DNA of 64,000 nt, taken from Clostridium sp. KNHs214 (GTDB lineage Bacteria > Bacillota > Clostridia > Clostridiales > Clostridiaceae). Location of the stretch: positions 558,001-622,000 of the forward strand of contig NZ_JQMW01000013.1 in NCBI RefSeq assembly GCF_000744935.1, given 5' to 3'. Below are positions 10,210 through 19,528 of the stretch, in pieces; the first letter of the stretch is position 1, and each line of letters opens with the position of its first letter. A model generated the notes under the pieces. The model ran no database searches. It was given only the letters and a program-made list of their open reading frames with translations, and had not been told where the DNA came from. The translations under genes were made by a program, and so were the position numbers.

Positions 10210-10266
10210 ACAAAACTCTGCTTTCTATATATTTTTTACAAGGCATGCCCCTTGTCATGGCAATTT

Positions 10267-11253
10267 TTAAATCTCCCTATGGCAATATTGTAAAATTTCC
10301 TTTATAATTTGTTCACTGGTTACACCTTCAGATAAAGCCTCAAAATTCAATAGAATTCTATGCCTTAAGGCTGGATAACTTGCATATTCTATATCCTCAA
10401 AAGCTACATTATACCTTCCCTGCATTAGTGCTCTCACCTTTGCGGTTGAGATTAAACTTTGGGCTCCTCTAGGACTTGAACCGTACCTAATGTATTTCCT
10501 TGTTGCCTCAGGAGAATTTTCTCTTTCTGGATGGGTGTAAAGAATAATTTTTAAAGCAAATTCCTTAACTGACGACGCTATAGGTATTTCTCTTGCAACC
10601 TTTCTTATTTCCAATATCTTCTCACCATCAATTACATGTTCTAGGTGTATTTTTTCATTAGTAACAGTTATATCAACTATACTGCTAAGCTCTTGTAAAT
10701 TTGGAAACTCTACATTTGTTTTAAACAGGAATCTATCTAACTGAGCTTCTGGTAAAGGGTACGTGCCTTCCATCTCAATTGGGTTTTGTGTAGCTAAAAC
10801 CATAAAGGGCTGTGGCAACTCATAACTGTTTCTTCCTACAGTCACTGTACCCTCTTGCATAGCCTCTAATAATGCTGACTGAGTTTTTGGTGTAGCCCTA
10901 TTGATTTCATCTGCCAAAACTAAATTTGCAAATATAGGTCCCTTCTTATATTGAAACTTACTGCCTTCTTGGTCTTTAATAATAATATCTGTTCCTGTAA
11001 CATCACTAGGCATAAGATCTGGAGTAAACTGAATTCTTGAAAAAGAAAGATTCATAACCTTTGATATGGTCTTTACCAATTGTGTTTTACCAAGGCCTGG
11101 TAACCCTTCTAAAAGTATATTTCCCCCAGCTAATATTCCTATTATAACCTGATCTATAACGGAATTTTGTCCTATTATGCCTTTAGAAATTTCTTCTTTT
11201 ACTTTATTTATTTTATCCACAATTTCCTTTAACTTAACTTCACTTATATCCAC
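10267..11253 (-). CDS. MoxR family AAA+ ATPase
   Basis: Chaperone-like AAA+ ATPase of the MoxR clade (328 residues). Walker A is GLPGLGKT (50-57), Walker B LVLADE (Asp115-Glu116), with sensor/arginine-finger region ATQNPIEMEGTYPLPEAQLD and the C-terminal AAA lid. The start is GTG with GGGGGAG five bases upstream. MoxR proteins remodel VWA-containing partners; two such partners (DUF58 and BatA-like) are encoded immediately downstream. A B-type element separates it from the preceding gene of the operon. Confidence 0.95.
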   Translation of the reverse strand: MDISEVKLKEIVDKINKVKEEISKGIIGQNSVIDQVIIGILAGGNILLEGLPGLGKTQLVKTISKVMNLSFSRIQFTPDLMPSDVTGTDIIIKDQEGSKFQYKKGPIFANLVLADEINRATPKTQSALLEAMQEGTVTVGRNSYELPQPFMVLATQNPIEMEGTYPLPEAQLDRFLFKTNVEFPNLQELSSIVDITVTNEKIHLEHVIDGEKILEIRKVAREIPIASSVKEFALKIILYTHPERENSPEATRKYIRYGSSPRGAQSLISTAKVRALMQGRYNVAFEDIEYASYPALRHRILLNFEALSEGVTSEQIIKEILQYCHREI

Positions 11254-11313
11254 AATTTCTCCCCCTTAGTTGGTAACTAATTCTTGCACCTAAATTTCAT
11301 TTTTTTATTTCAT

Positions 11314-11436
11314 AACTGTGAAAGTTAAATTAATGATTATCCCACAAAAGTATTACATTGCTTGAATTATGAAATTTCATAATTCCACTGCATTGTACCT
11401 TATTGTGGTTTAATCAAATTAATAACTTTCACAGTT
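11314..11436. repeat. Palindromic element B, copy B2 (83 bp), inserted in the loop of an older hairpin
   Basis: The smallest B copy (11334-11416, TGATTA to TAATCA) has a 6-bp direct repeat AATTAA on each side (11328-11333 and 11417-11422). Outside that lie perfect inverted arms AACTGTGAAAGTTA (11314-11327) and TAACTTTCACAGTT (11423-11436). Removing element and one repeat restores a 14-bp stem with loop AATTAA, so the element entered exactly at the loop. It sits between two genes of the operon. Confidence 0.85.
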
Positions 11437-11450
11437 TAGTAGTGTGTTTG

Positions 11451-13094
11451 TTATTCCAAGGAGGAGAAGTAGATTTTGATAATTTCCTTCATTCCATCTG
11501 GTATGCTATAAGAATTTATATTGTCCATAGCTCTGCTTTTATATTCTCCTACCACTTCATTGTAAGGAACAGATTGCCCTCTTAGAGTAACGCCATTTGA
11601 AGTCCTTATTTCTTCTACCTTTCCTCTTTCTCCTCTCTTTCCTTCTATATTAGAAGTCTCTCCTTGTCCCCCTAAAGTTCTCGTTGTAAATATTCTTTGA
11701 TAATCCTTAACATTATTTTCAGCTCCATTTTCTTTTTTATTTATCCCCGTACCTTCTTGACCATTACCTTTATTACTTTCTTCTTCCTTTCCTTGGCTAC
11801 TGCCATTACCTGCACCATTACCAGAACCATTTACGTTGGAGCTTTCTCCACTGCTTGCGCCATCACCACTTCCAACATTGCTATTACCACTTTCAGCATT
11901 GCCGGAGCTTCCTTTAGGAGATTGTTCCTGTGAGTTTCCACTTGAATTTTCCCCATTTTGTCCCAAAGCCACTGCATTAGATGCCAGTGAGTTCTCAACT
12001 GCTCTTACAGCCTTTTGAAAATCTGTATCCTCCATCAGATCACCTAAAACATCATTTAGCTCCTGCATTTCACTAGTTAAATCTCCAAAATCTCCTTTAG
12101 CTATTGATTCTCCTAGTTTTTTAACTGCAGAGGCAAGTTTAGGATTATCTTTTAAATCATTAGCTAGTTTCTTATAGGACTCTGCCAACTTTTTTCTGTC
12201 CTCTGGAGAAATTTTTTTAAGCTTTTCTGTATTTTCCTCAATAAACTTTTTAATCCCATGGGCATCCTTGTTTTTTAAAGCTTGCCCTAGTTCCTTAGTG
12301 ATATTATTTTTCATAAACTCCTCTGCAATTTTTTGCAAATCATTTTTTTCATATTCTTCTCTTAAAAGTTCCAGTTTCTTTGAAGTCTTTTGCAAAGATT
12401 TATTTATTTCCTTTTTACCTTCAGACTTTTTTATTTCTTCTTGAAGCTTTGTAAGATTGTGTTTTAAAGTTTTCTTCTCCCACTCCTTGAGATCAGAATT
12501 TTTATTCACATCTTTTTTAATCTTTTCTATTTTTTTCACCTGAGCATTCTTAGCTACCTTAATTTCATGTATATTTTGCGCCTTATCCTTTAGGGGCTCT
12601 GGCAGTATAAGCGTGCTCATCATAAGTAATGATATAATAGAAAGTCTCTTTATATATTTCTTATTTCCTTTAAGTTTTATCTTTTTATGATTTGTCTTAC
12701 ATAGCAAATTTAAAGCATCCCTCTTCTGAATTTCATAAATGTCCTGAAATTTTTTCTCTAATTCACTACTTTCAGACTTTTTTTCTCTAAGTTCTAAAGC
12801 AGTTATAACCCTCTCTTTAAGCCCAAAGGTATCTGCTACCATGGCTGCTTCCTGCTCCTTGGGATATTTTATAAAAGAATAAATCACAGATATAACGCTG
12901 ACACTTAATATTAACCACAAACTTTTAATATAAGGTGCGTAAATTGGTATAAATTTAGACAATACAACCAAGCCTATTGCAGCAGTAATAGCATAAAATG
13001 AGAAATTAATTAAATTATCTATTGCTTTCTTAAAAAAAATCCTCTTTCTCCACTTTTTAAGTTCTTTACTTATTGAATTATCTAGAGAGTTCAA
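11451..13094 (-). CDS. Membrane protein with long coiled coil and Gly/Ser/Asn-rich linker (MoxR/ABC operon)
   Basis: 547 residues with no family I can name. Two hydrophobic helices lie near residues 24-45 and 50-72, and a third near 152-167. A strongly charged, Lys/Glu-rich helical region runs from about 170 to 375 (coiled-coil prediction likely). A low-complexity Gly/Ser/Asn/Glu stretch covers about 375-470 and a short ordered tail ends in IIKIYFSSLE. The start is TTG, with AAGGAGGTG about 12 bases upstream. Its place between the ABC permease and moxR, in the same direction, suggests a scaffold or substrate of the MoxR/VWA machinery; that is inference from context. Confidence 0.75.
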   Translation of the reverse strand: MNSLDNSISKELKKWRKRIFFKKAIDNLINFSFYAITAAIGLVVLSKFIPIYAPYIKSLWLILSVSVISVIYSFIKYPKEQEAAMVADTFGLKERVITALELREKKSESSELEKKFQDIYEIQKRDALNLLCKTNHKKIKLKGNKKYIKRLSIISLLMMSTLILPEPLKDKAQNIHEIKVAKNAQVKKIEKIKKDVNKNSDLKEWEKKTLKHNLTKLQEEIKKSEGKKEINKSLQKTSKKLELLREEYEKNDLQKIAEEFMKNNITKELGQALKNKDAHGIKKFIEENTEKLKKISPEDRKKLAESYKKLANDLKDNPKLASAVKKLGESIAKGDFGDLTSEMQELNDVLGDLMEDTDFQKAVRAVENSLASNAVALGQNGENSSGNSQEQSPKGSSGNAESGNSNVGSGDGASSGESSNVNGSGNGAGNGSSQGKEEESNKGNGQEGTGINKKENGAENNVKDYQRIFTTRTLGGQGETSNIEGKRGERGKVEEIRTSNGVTLRGQSVPYNEVVGEYKSRAMDNINSYSIPDGMKEIIKIYFSSLE

Positions 13095-13165
13095 ATTAAT
13101 AAAAACACCTCCTTAATTATTACCACTACCCTAAAAAAACTATTTTTAATCACTTTATTTAGATT

Positions 13166-14023
13166 CTAATAATTGGCTCTTTTCTTCTTCATAGGATCTA
13201 ATTTGTATATGGACAAGGATAGCATTATTCCTGAAATAACTATGTCTATTATCATATTTACTCCCCAAAATGGAATAGAACCAAGCTTTACAATGCCAGG
13301 TATACCAATATTTACGCTTTTTCCAAACTGGTCCATGACCAAGGATACAAATCCTGCCCCAGGGTTAAAATACATAAGAGGCAACCTTTGGCTTATAGGA
13401 TTTGTACTGTACCTATACTTTATGCTCATATAAAATGCACTTATTATAAGAGTTCCTAACATTAAAAACAATATAGCACCATAAGTAAGCACTGTTGCCG
13501 TGGTGGTTTTTTTAATGTATGTGGAAAAAAACATTCCTATGCTTCCAAAAGTCACTGCAAGAATTATATAATAAACAAATAGTTGAATCATCTCTTTAAT
13601 AGAAATTCCTCCAAATAAAAATATTATAGAGAATACTGGTAATGCAGATATTATAAGCATCAAAATTTGACTTATGGATGTTATTAGTTTACCTATTACT
13701 ATGGAGGAAGGTTTTAACTTAGTACAAAGCAGCAAATCCAAAGTTTGCCTTTCTCTCTCATTGGAAATAGCGCTAGAAGTAAAAGCCGGAACTATAAAGG
13801 CTATAAGTAAAAACTGAATTCCAGCTAGTACCGCATAGGACGTTATTATATCATTAGAATTAAATCCCTGATTGTACGGAGCAAATACAGTATTGAAAAG
13901 CGCAAAAGCAGCTATAAAGGCTAGTATTCCTATATAAATTGCTATGAGAAAAGGAGCTCTCCAAGTTCTCATCCTTACTTTAGCCTCTTTTCTAAGTATG
14001 GGATTCATCTTTATTTTTTCCAT
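13166..14023 (-). CDS. ABC-2 type transporter permease
   Basis: 285 residues with about six membrane segments, beginning with the cytoplasmic amphipathic NPILRKEAKVRMR segment typical of ABC-2/GldF-like permeases. SNERERQTLDLLLCTKLKPS after the second helix is the usual coupling region. The start ATG shares one base with the stop of the ATPase gene (TAATG), so translation is probably coupled. Partner of the ATPase encoded next to it; substrate unknown. Confidence 0.88.
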   Translation of the reverse strand: MEKIKMNPILRKEAKVRMRTWRAPFLIAIYIGILAFIAAFALFNTVFAPYNQGFNSNDIITSYAVLAGIQFLLIAFIVPAFTSSAISNERERQTLDLLLCTKLKPSSIVIGKLITSISQILMLIISALPVFSIIFLFGGISIKEMIQLFVYYIILAVTFGSIGMFFSTYIKKTTTATVLTYGAILFLMLGTLIISAFYMSIKYRYSTNPISQRLPLMYFNPGAGFVSLVMDQFGKSVNIGIPGIVKLGSIPFWGVNMIIDIVISGIMLSLSIYKLDPMKKKRANY

Positions 14024-14949
14024 TACCCTTCGCTCCTTTCAGTTACTTTCATGAATATATCTTCCAATTTTCCATTTTCCTCTCCAAAAGAAATGACTGG
14101 AATATCATTTATTACAAGTTTCTTAAGTACATTTTGTATTTCCTCATCTCCACCCTTAATAGCAATTTCTATATTATTTTCGTTTCGTACCACACTTATA
14201 ACTTGAGGTATTTCTTTTAGCATTACAACTGCCTCTTCAGCTTTATTTATCACTGTCATTTTAATAGTTCTATTGCTTTCAAGCTTCATCATTATGTCTT
14301 GAACTTTTCCTTGAGCCACTATTTTACCCTTGTCTATAATTCCTATACTGGTGCATATCTCTGAAAGCTCCGACAATATATGCGAACTTATTATTACAGT
14401 TTTTCCCATATCCTTTAAAGATTTTAGAATCTCCTTCATTTCAAATCTAGCTCTAGGATCCATTCCAGAGGCAGGTTCATCTAATATTAAAAGTTTAGGA
14501 TTGTGTATTAAGCTTCTAGCAAGGCAAAGTCTTTGCTTCATTCCTCTTGAAAGGGAATCTACATACTCCCCCTTCTTATTAGACAAATCTACTAATTCTA
14601 AAAGATCATCACATATTTTATCCTTTTCAACATCATATATACCATATATAGATGCATAGAAATCCAGGTATTCACTTACTTTTAAGTTATCATATACTCC
14701 AAAAAAATCTGGCATATACCCTATATGCTCTTTCACCTTCCTGTAATCCCTTAATGCATCCACCCCATCTACATACACCTTTCCTGAAGTTTCCCTTAAA
14801 AGTCCCGCCACTATTTTCATAGTAGTAGTTTTTCCTGCTCCATTAGGCCCTACAAATCCAAATATATCTCCCTTCGGTACATAAAGTGTTAAATTATCCA
14901 CAGCAGTGAATCTTCCAAATTTCTTACATAAATTATCTATCTTAAGCAT
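14023..14949 (-). CDS. ABC transporter ATP-binding protein
   Basis: 308-residue ATPase with all ABC motifs: Walker A GPNGAGKTTT (34-43), signature LSRGMKQ (133-139), Walker B LLILDEP (153-159) and H-loop ISSH. The extra C-terminal domain after about 215 is typical of ABC-2/CcmA-like exporters. It overlaps its neighbours on both sides by one base (TAATG junctions), showing a tightly coupled three-gene unit. It energises the permease encoded downstream. Confidence 0.95.
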   Translation of the reverse strand: MLKIDNLCKKFGRFTAVDNLTLYVPKGDIFGFVGPNGAGKTTTMKIVAGLLRETSGKVYVDGVDALRDYRKVKEHIGYMPDFFGVYDNLKVSEYLDFYASIYGIYDVEKDKICDDLLELVDLSNKKGEYVDSLSRGMKQRLCLARSLIHNPKLLILDEPASGMDPRARFEMKEILKSLKDMGKTVIISSHILSELSEICTSIGIIDKGKIVAQGKVQDIMMKLESNRTIKMTVINKAEEAVVMLKEIPQVISVVRNENNIEIAIKGGDEEIQNVLKKLVINDIPVISFGEENGKLEDIFMKVTERSEG

Positions 14950-17441
14950 TATTTAACACTCCCTTTCACTGAAATTTTAGGTATTTCTCCTTTTGTCCTC
15001 TCTTGAGACATTTGAAATTTTATTTTTAAATCACCTGTTTTAGATAAATATTTATTCAAATCCTTCTTTTCTATTACAAAATCTCTAAAATCCCCCTGTT
15101 GCCACTTTCCATCCTTTACATTCCAAACAAACTGCGTTACAATTTCCTCCTGCCCCTTTAATATATCTAAGGTATACTTCATAGTTATTTTTTCAATATC
15201 TACTTTTTCATTTATATGGAATGTAGCTTCATACTCCTTGCCATAAAAAATCTTTTCATTCTCACTATATCCACCATCTTTGCCATTTTGTTCAGGCTTA
15301 AAATAACCAAATGGGTATTCTATTTTATTTCCCTTTTTATAACTTATATTTATAGGCATAGCTACTAAACTCTTTTCAATTTTTTTAAAATTTTTCTCAT
15401 TTATGTCTAATCCCTTAATAAACTCTCTGTTACTCCATCCAATTAATACGGGCTCATCTATGTTTATCCCTTTTTCCACAAAATAAGCTCTAATTATATC
15501 TCTTTTTTGAGCATTTTTTCTCATATTTTCTTTTGAAGAATTTTTATTTCTAGAATTATACATATCTCCAGTAGGATATTGTGCTTCTACAAAGTTGTAT
15601 ATCTCACCGTAGATGTTTCCTTCAGTATTTATAACCTTTTCCTGTGAGTTTTTAAAACTTCCTATTTTTATATAACTATCTTTAGTAACTATATAGCAAT
15701 CTTCCAAATTCAATGTAGTATTATTCTTTATATTTCCTATATATTTTCCATCATAATAACTTAAATTGCTCTCCATCTTACCCAATGATATACTAGGCAT
15801 TTTAAGTTTTATAGTATTGTTTGAGAAAACTGGTGAATCATAAAACTCCACATAATTATTCTGTCCTTGGTTAATTTTCATTTCAACCTTTTTATTTTTT
15901 GACAAATTGGGATTACCACCTTGAGCTACCCACGCTCTATTCACAATTTCTGTTTGATATGGATATATCTTCAGTGCCTTATTACCCTTCACTTTTATAT
16001 CTGCTTTTTTTGGAGAAAATATATTTCCATTACTGAAAATTTCACCTTGGCCACTTTTATCTATTCTTATTACGTTTATTATATTTGCTATATTTTTGGT
16101 ATTTCTAGTTCCCATACCTGAAATATATATTATAAATACAAAAACTAAAGCTAAAACCGGTACTACTGCCCACATATATTCTCTTTTGTCTTTTTTCTTT
16201 AATATAATATAAGATAGGGGCGATACTAAAATTATATATATACATATTATAATTAATATATTATTGCCCTTTGGAAGAGGCATTTCTGGTATATTAGTAA
16301 GGGCACTTCTGATGGAATATAATTCTTCTCCTACATTTCCATGAGAAATATAAAATTTTTCAAAGTGAGAATTTTTTATAGCCCCTTGCATAAGTGCTGA
16401 TATAAAATCTTCTCTCATATTCCAACTAGTTAAAGGCTCCTCTCCCAAATCAAAGGAGTTCAAACATACAGCCCCATCACCTTTTTTTATGTTAATGGTC
16501 AACAGGTTTTTGCCTTCTTCTAATAATTTTTCCCCAGATTTAAAATTAAGCTCTAATGAATTTATATTTAGTGCATTTCCGTTTCTCTTTTCTTCGGGAA
16601 GAATATTGTAAAGCGCTGAAGAATTTATTTTTTTAACATTTCCTATACTGCCAGTTAAAAAATCATCTTTAAAAATTGACAAGGTTTTATTATAAGAAGA
16701 TCCTGTGCCAATTATTAAAATTCCACCTCTTTTTACCCAATCCTTTAAAGCTTTATATTGCTCATTGGAAAGTTTTGAAGTATCAAAGTCATTTAATATT
16801 ATTATATTAAATAAATCCATCTCCTCATTTTCATCTATTAAATCCCTTTCAGTTAAGTTTATATAGTTTATAATTGCTGAATTACCACCTAAGCTTAAAG
16901 ATTTTACTGCCTTTATGTAGTTTAAATTTTGTATATCATTGCTTAAAATCCCAACTACCGCTTCTTGTCCCGTGCTTCCTTGTTTTATATTTTTATTTTC
17001 CTGGTAAACTACCTTTTTATCCTCTAATATTTTAACATTTACATATCTAGAACCTTTACCTACAACTCCAGATATATCTATATTTTTAGTGGAATTCAAA
17101 GGAAGATTTACTTCTTTAGAATATACTCTTAATTGATTATTTTCATTTATAATTTCTATTTGAACTTCTCCATTTATATCCTTTAGATTATTTTCTATCT
17201 TAAATCTAAATGGGACCCAACAATTTAATTTATAGTAACCATCAAACCCAACGTCCATATCTACTTTCAAATTTCCTTTTGCATACACTCTGTTGTTGAA
17301 TACTTTACCCTTGCTCACAGTATTACCACTATTACCAGTAATACTAAGAACCATAGTAGACATCATAAAAAACATGAGAAACATCACCATTACCTTTGCC
17401 ATAGGCATAGTTCTCCAAAATGATTTCTTTAAAAAATTCAC
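14949..17441 (-). CDS. Large membrane protein with GATase1-like domain (first gene of MoxR/ABC operon)
   Basis: 830 residues. A signal anchor lies at about 13-35. A beta-rich extracytoplasmic domain runs to about 150. A class I glutamine amidotransferase-like Rossmann domain covers about 160-380 (NIIILNDFDTSKL, VKRGGILIIGTGSS) but I see no catalytic Cys nucleophile elbow, so it is probably non-enzymatic. Two membrane helices lie near 393-412 and 423-442, and a beta-rich C-terminal half follows. Start GTG with GGAGGGG five bases upstream. GATase-like membrane proteins next to ABC-2 transporters recall GldG-type auxiliary proteins and the similar proteins of other MoxR/BatA loci. Function unknown. 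Confidence 0.75.
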   Translation of the reverse strand: MNFLKKSFWRTMPMAKVMVMFLMFFMMSTMVLSITGNSGNTVSKGKVFNNRVYAKGNLKVDMDVGFDGYYKLNCWVPFRFKIENNLKDINGEVQIEIINENNQLRVYSKEVNLPLNSTKNIDISGVVGKGSRYVNVKILEDKKVVYQENKNIKQGSTGQEAVVGILSNDIQNLNYIKAVKSLSLGGNSAIINYINLTERDLIDENEEMDLFNIIILNDFDTSKLSNEQYKALKDWVKRGGILIIGTGSSYNKTLSIFKDDFLTGSIGNVKKINSSALYNILPEEKRNGNALNINSLELNFKSGEKLLEEGKNLLTINIKKGDGAVCLNSFDLGEEPLTSWNMREDFISALMQGAIKNSHFEKFYISHGNVGEELYSIRSALTNIPEMPLPKGNNILIIICIYIILVSPLSYIILKKKDKREYMWAVVPVLALVFVFIIYISGMGTRNTKNIANIINVIRIDKSGQGEIFSNGNIFSPKKADIKVKGNKALKIYPYQTEIVNRAWVAQGGNPNLSKNKKVEMKINQGQNNYVEFYDSPVFSNNTIKLKMPSISLGKMESNLSYYDGKYIGNIKNNTTLNLEDCYIVTKDSYIKIGSFKNSQEKVINTEGNIYGEIYNFVEAQYPTGDMYNSRNKNSSKENMRKNAQKRDIIRAYFVEKGINIDEPVLIGWSNREFIKGLDINEKNFKKIEKSLVAMPINISYKKGNKIEYPFGYFKPEQNGKDGGYSENEKIFYGKEYEATFHINEKVDIEKITMKYTLDILKGQEEIVTQFVWNVKDGKWQQGDFRDFVIEKKDLNKYLSKTGDLKIKFQMSQERTKGEIPKISVKGSVK

Positions 17442-17741
17442 AATTACCCCTCCTTATTCCCGCTTATTTCTATTCGTTTTAATTAATATTCTTATTAATA
17501 TTTCTCCAGATATCCTCATTAGTACTCTTATTGATAGTTCTTTAGTATTTCCATTAGTATTCTTAATTGATAGCTTTCTTGCTATTTTATTAATATTATA
17601 TTGATATTTATATTACTATTTTCGAGTAACTTAATAAGATTTTACCATTATCATACAATTAATTCAATGAGGGACAGTTAATTCTTTTATTTAACTGGAA
17701 TTTTATTTTTATATTTTTCTTTTTATATTTCAAAAAACATA
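17442..17741. other. Divergent intergenic region with degenerate tandem repeat
   Basis: AT-rich spacer between the minus-strand operon and the plus-strand amino acid transporter. Between about 17516 and 17590 a unit of roughly 36 bases (starting CATTAGTACTCTTATTGATA and CATTAGTATTCTTAATTGAT) occurs twice with mismatches. Near 17672-17700 the arms CAGTTAA and TTTAACTG make a small hairpin followed by T-rich DNA. I cannot place the operon promoter with confidence. Confidence 0.45.
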
Positions 17742-17778
17742 TTGCATAATTATAATTATAAATGTATAATTATACACA
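17742..17778 (+). promoter_or_regulatory. Sigma-A promoter with overlapping ARG-box-like operator
   Basis: TTGCAT (17742-17747), 17 bases, TATAAT (17765-17770). The 18-mer at 17761-17778, AATGTATAATTATACACA, fits the ArgR/AhrC consensus TNTGNATWWWWATNCANA at all but one fixed position and contains the perfect palindrome TGTATAATTATACA. It covers the -10 box, so arginine-dependent repression of the transporter is likely. The 5' leader would be about 170 bases. Confidence 0.6.
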
Positions 17779-17949
17779 TAATTATTTAAAGTTTATTTAT
17801 TAATATTTATTAAGGAAGTTTAAATTATGTTTTATCAAAACCATTTTATTGAAACTTTATTTTGTCAAATGAATTAAGAAAACTCTAAAAAAATATTTAA
17901 AATGTTTGAAAATATGAATCATGTATAACTTTAAAGGGAGAATTTGTAA

Positions 17950-18762
17950 ATGAAAAAGTTTAAATTAAAGAAATTATTATCAATATCAATTGTTGCATTA
18001 TTAAGTTTTTCGCTAGTGGCTTGTGGTAAATCAGCAGAAAAAACTAACTCTTCTTTAGATAAAATTAAAAAGAATAAAAAAATAGTTCTTGGAACTTGTG
18101 CTGATTATCCACCTTATGAATTTCATAAAGAAGTAAATGGAAAAGATACTATAGTGGGTTTCGATATAGAAATTGCTAAAGAAGTTGCTAAAGATTTAGG
18201 TGTAGAATTAGAAATTAAAGATATGAAATTTGATGGACTTTTACCTGCTTTATCTTCTGGGAATATTGATTTTATAGTGGCAAGCATGACGCCTACAGCT
18301 GAAAGAGCTAAAAGCGTGGACTTTTCAAAAATATACTATAAAGCAAGTCAAGCTATAGTAGTGAAGGCTAAAGAATCCAATAAGTTTAACTCTTTAGAAT
18401 CTCTTAAAGGTCTTAATATAGGTGCTCAGAAAGGTACACTTCAAGAAGAGATAGCTAAAACTCAAATACCAAATTCAAAAGTTAAATCTCTTCCAAAGGT
18501 TACGGATCTTATTCTAGCTCTTAACACTGGCAAAGTAGATGCAGTAGTTATGGAGGATCCTGTGGCAAGAGCTTATGTTGCTCACGATAATTCCATTAGT
18601 CTTGCAAATGTCAAAGTAGTAGATAAGGACGGTGGCTCTGCTATAGCTGTGAAAAAAGGTTCCTCAGATTTTGTAAAAGCTTTAAATACAACTATAGATA
18701 AACTTCAAAAGGGAAATAAAATAGATCAATTTGTTATAGATGCAAATAAACTTCAAGATTAA
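17950..18762 (+). CDS. Polar amino acid ABC transporter substrate-binding lipoprotein
   Basis: 270-residue SBP_bac_3 family lipoprotein with lipobox LVAC (Cys25), the first gene of a three-gene uptake operon. Family motifs: GTCADYPPYEF at the start of the mature domain, VGFDIEIAKEVAKDLG, and SGNIDFIVASMTPTAERAKS. Ribosome binding site AAAGGGAG nine bases before the ATG. The ARG-box-like site on the promoter suggests arginine or another basic amino acid as ligand; the sequence alone does not prove this. Confidence 0.93.
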   Translation: MKKFKLKKLLSISIVALLSFSLVACGKSAEKTNSSLDKIKKNKKIVLGTCADYPPYEFHKEVNGKDTIVGFDIEIAKEVAKDLGVELEIKDMKFDGLLPALSSGNIDFIVASMTPTAERAKSVDFSKIYYKASQAIVVKAKESNKFNSLESLKGLNIGAQKGTLQEEIAKTQIPNSKVKSLPKVTDLILALNTGKVDAVVMEDPVARAYVAHDNSISLANVKVVDKDGGSAIAVKKGSSDFVKALNTTIDKLQKGNKIDQFVIDANKLQD

Positions 18763-18771
18763 TTAATATTA

Positions 18772-18808
18772 AAAATAAAAGCTGAGGATATTCCTTAGCC
18801 TTTATTTT
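18772..18808 (+). terminator. Intra-operon hairpin between binding protein and permease genes
   Basis: Stem of AAAATAAA-GCTGAGG with CCTTAGCCTTTATTTT right after the binding-protein stop. With no long T-run it may act as a partial terminator or RNA stabiliser, giving more binding protein than permease, as is common in such operons. Confidence 0.5.
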
Positions 18809-18847
18809 GTAAATAGTACCAAAATTTTATAAAAGGGGGTTTTCACA

Positions 18848-19528
18848 TTGGATTTATCATTTTTATCTCAATATTATGGTTTTTTCCTAACTGGAGTAAA
18901 AAATACAGTGCTTATTTCTATTCTCACTGTATTTTTAGGAGTCATATTTGGAATTTTTATTGCCTTGATGAGATTATCTAACAATAAAATACTCAAAGCA
19001 ATTTCTGGTGCTTATATAGAATTTGTAAGAGGTACACCTATTATGGTTCAACTGTTTATAGTTTACTATGGTCTTCCTAGTATTGGAATTCCTCTTCCTA
19101 CAATACCTGGCATGGGCAGTGAGGCTTCTGATATTCTAGCTGGTATAATAACACTTTCTATAAACAGTACTGCATATGTGGCTGAAATAATAAGAGGTGG
19201 AATTAATTCTGTAAATAAAGGTCAAATGGAAGCAGCTCGTTCTTTGGGCTTAACTAATTCTATGGCTATGAAAAATGTTATAATTCCCCAAGCCTTCAAA
19301 AATATATTACCATCTCTTGGTAACGAATTTATAACAGTTATAAAGGAATCTTCCATAGTTTCAATTATAGGAGTTCCAGAACTTATGTACAATGCTGACA
19401 CTGTAAGAGGAAATACTTTTAAAGCTTTTGCACCATTGTTAGTAGCAGCCGTTCTTTACTTCCTACTTACATTTACACTATCTAAAATTTTAAAAATCTT
19501 TGAAAGGAGGATGGCTACCAGTGATTAA
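18848..19528 (+). CDS. Amino acid ABC transporter permease (HisM/GlnP type)
   Basis: 226-residue inner-membrane permease of the polar amino acid class with five predicted helices and the EAA loop [20 protein letters not shown] that docks on the ATPase. The start is TTG (18848-18850) with AAAGGGGG eight bases upstream. [19 protein letters not shown] is the family-typical N-terminal segment. The 3' end overlaps the ATPase gene by 8 bases. Confidence 0.93.
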   Translation: MDLSFLSQYYGFFLTGVKNTVLISILTVFLGVIFGIFIALMRLSNNKILKAISGAYIEFVRGTPIMVQLFIVYYGLPSIGIPLPTIPGMGSEASDILAGIITLSINSTAYVAEIIRGGINSVNKGQMEAARSLGLTNSMAMKNVIIPQAFKNILPSLGNEFITVIKESSIVSIIGVPELMYNADTVRGNTFKAFAPLLVAAVLYFLLTFTLSKILKIFERRMATSD

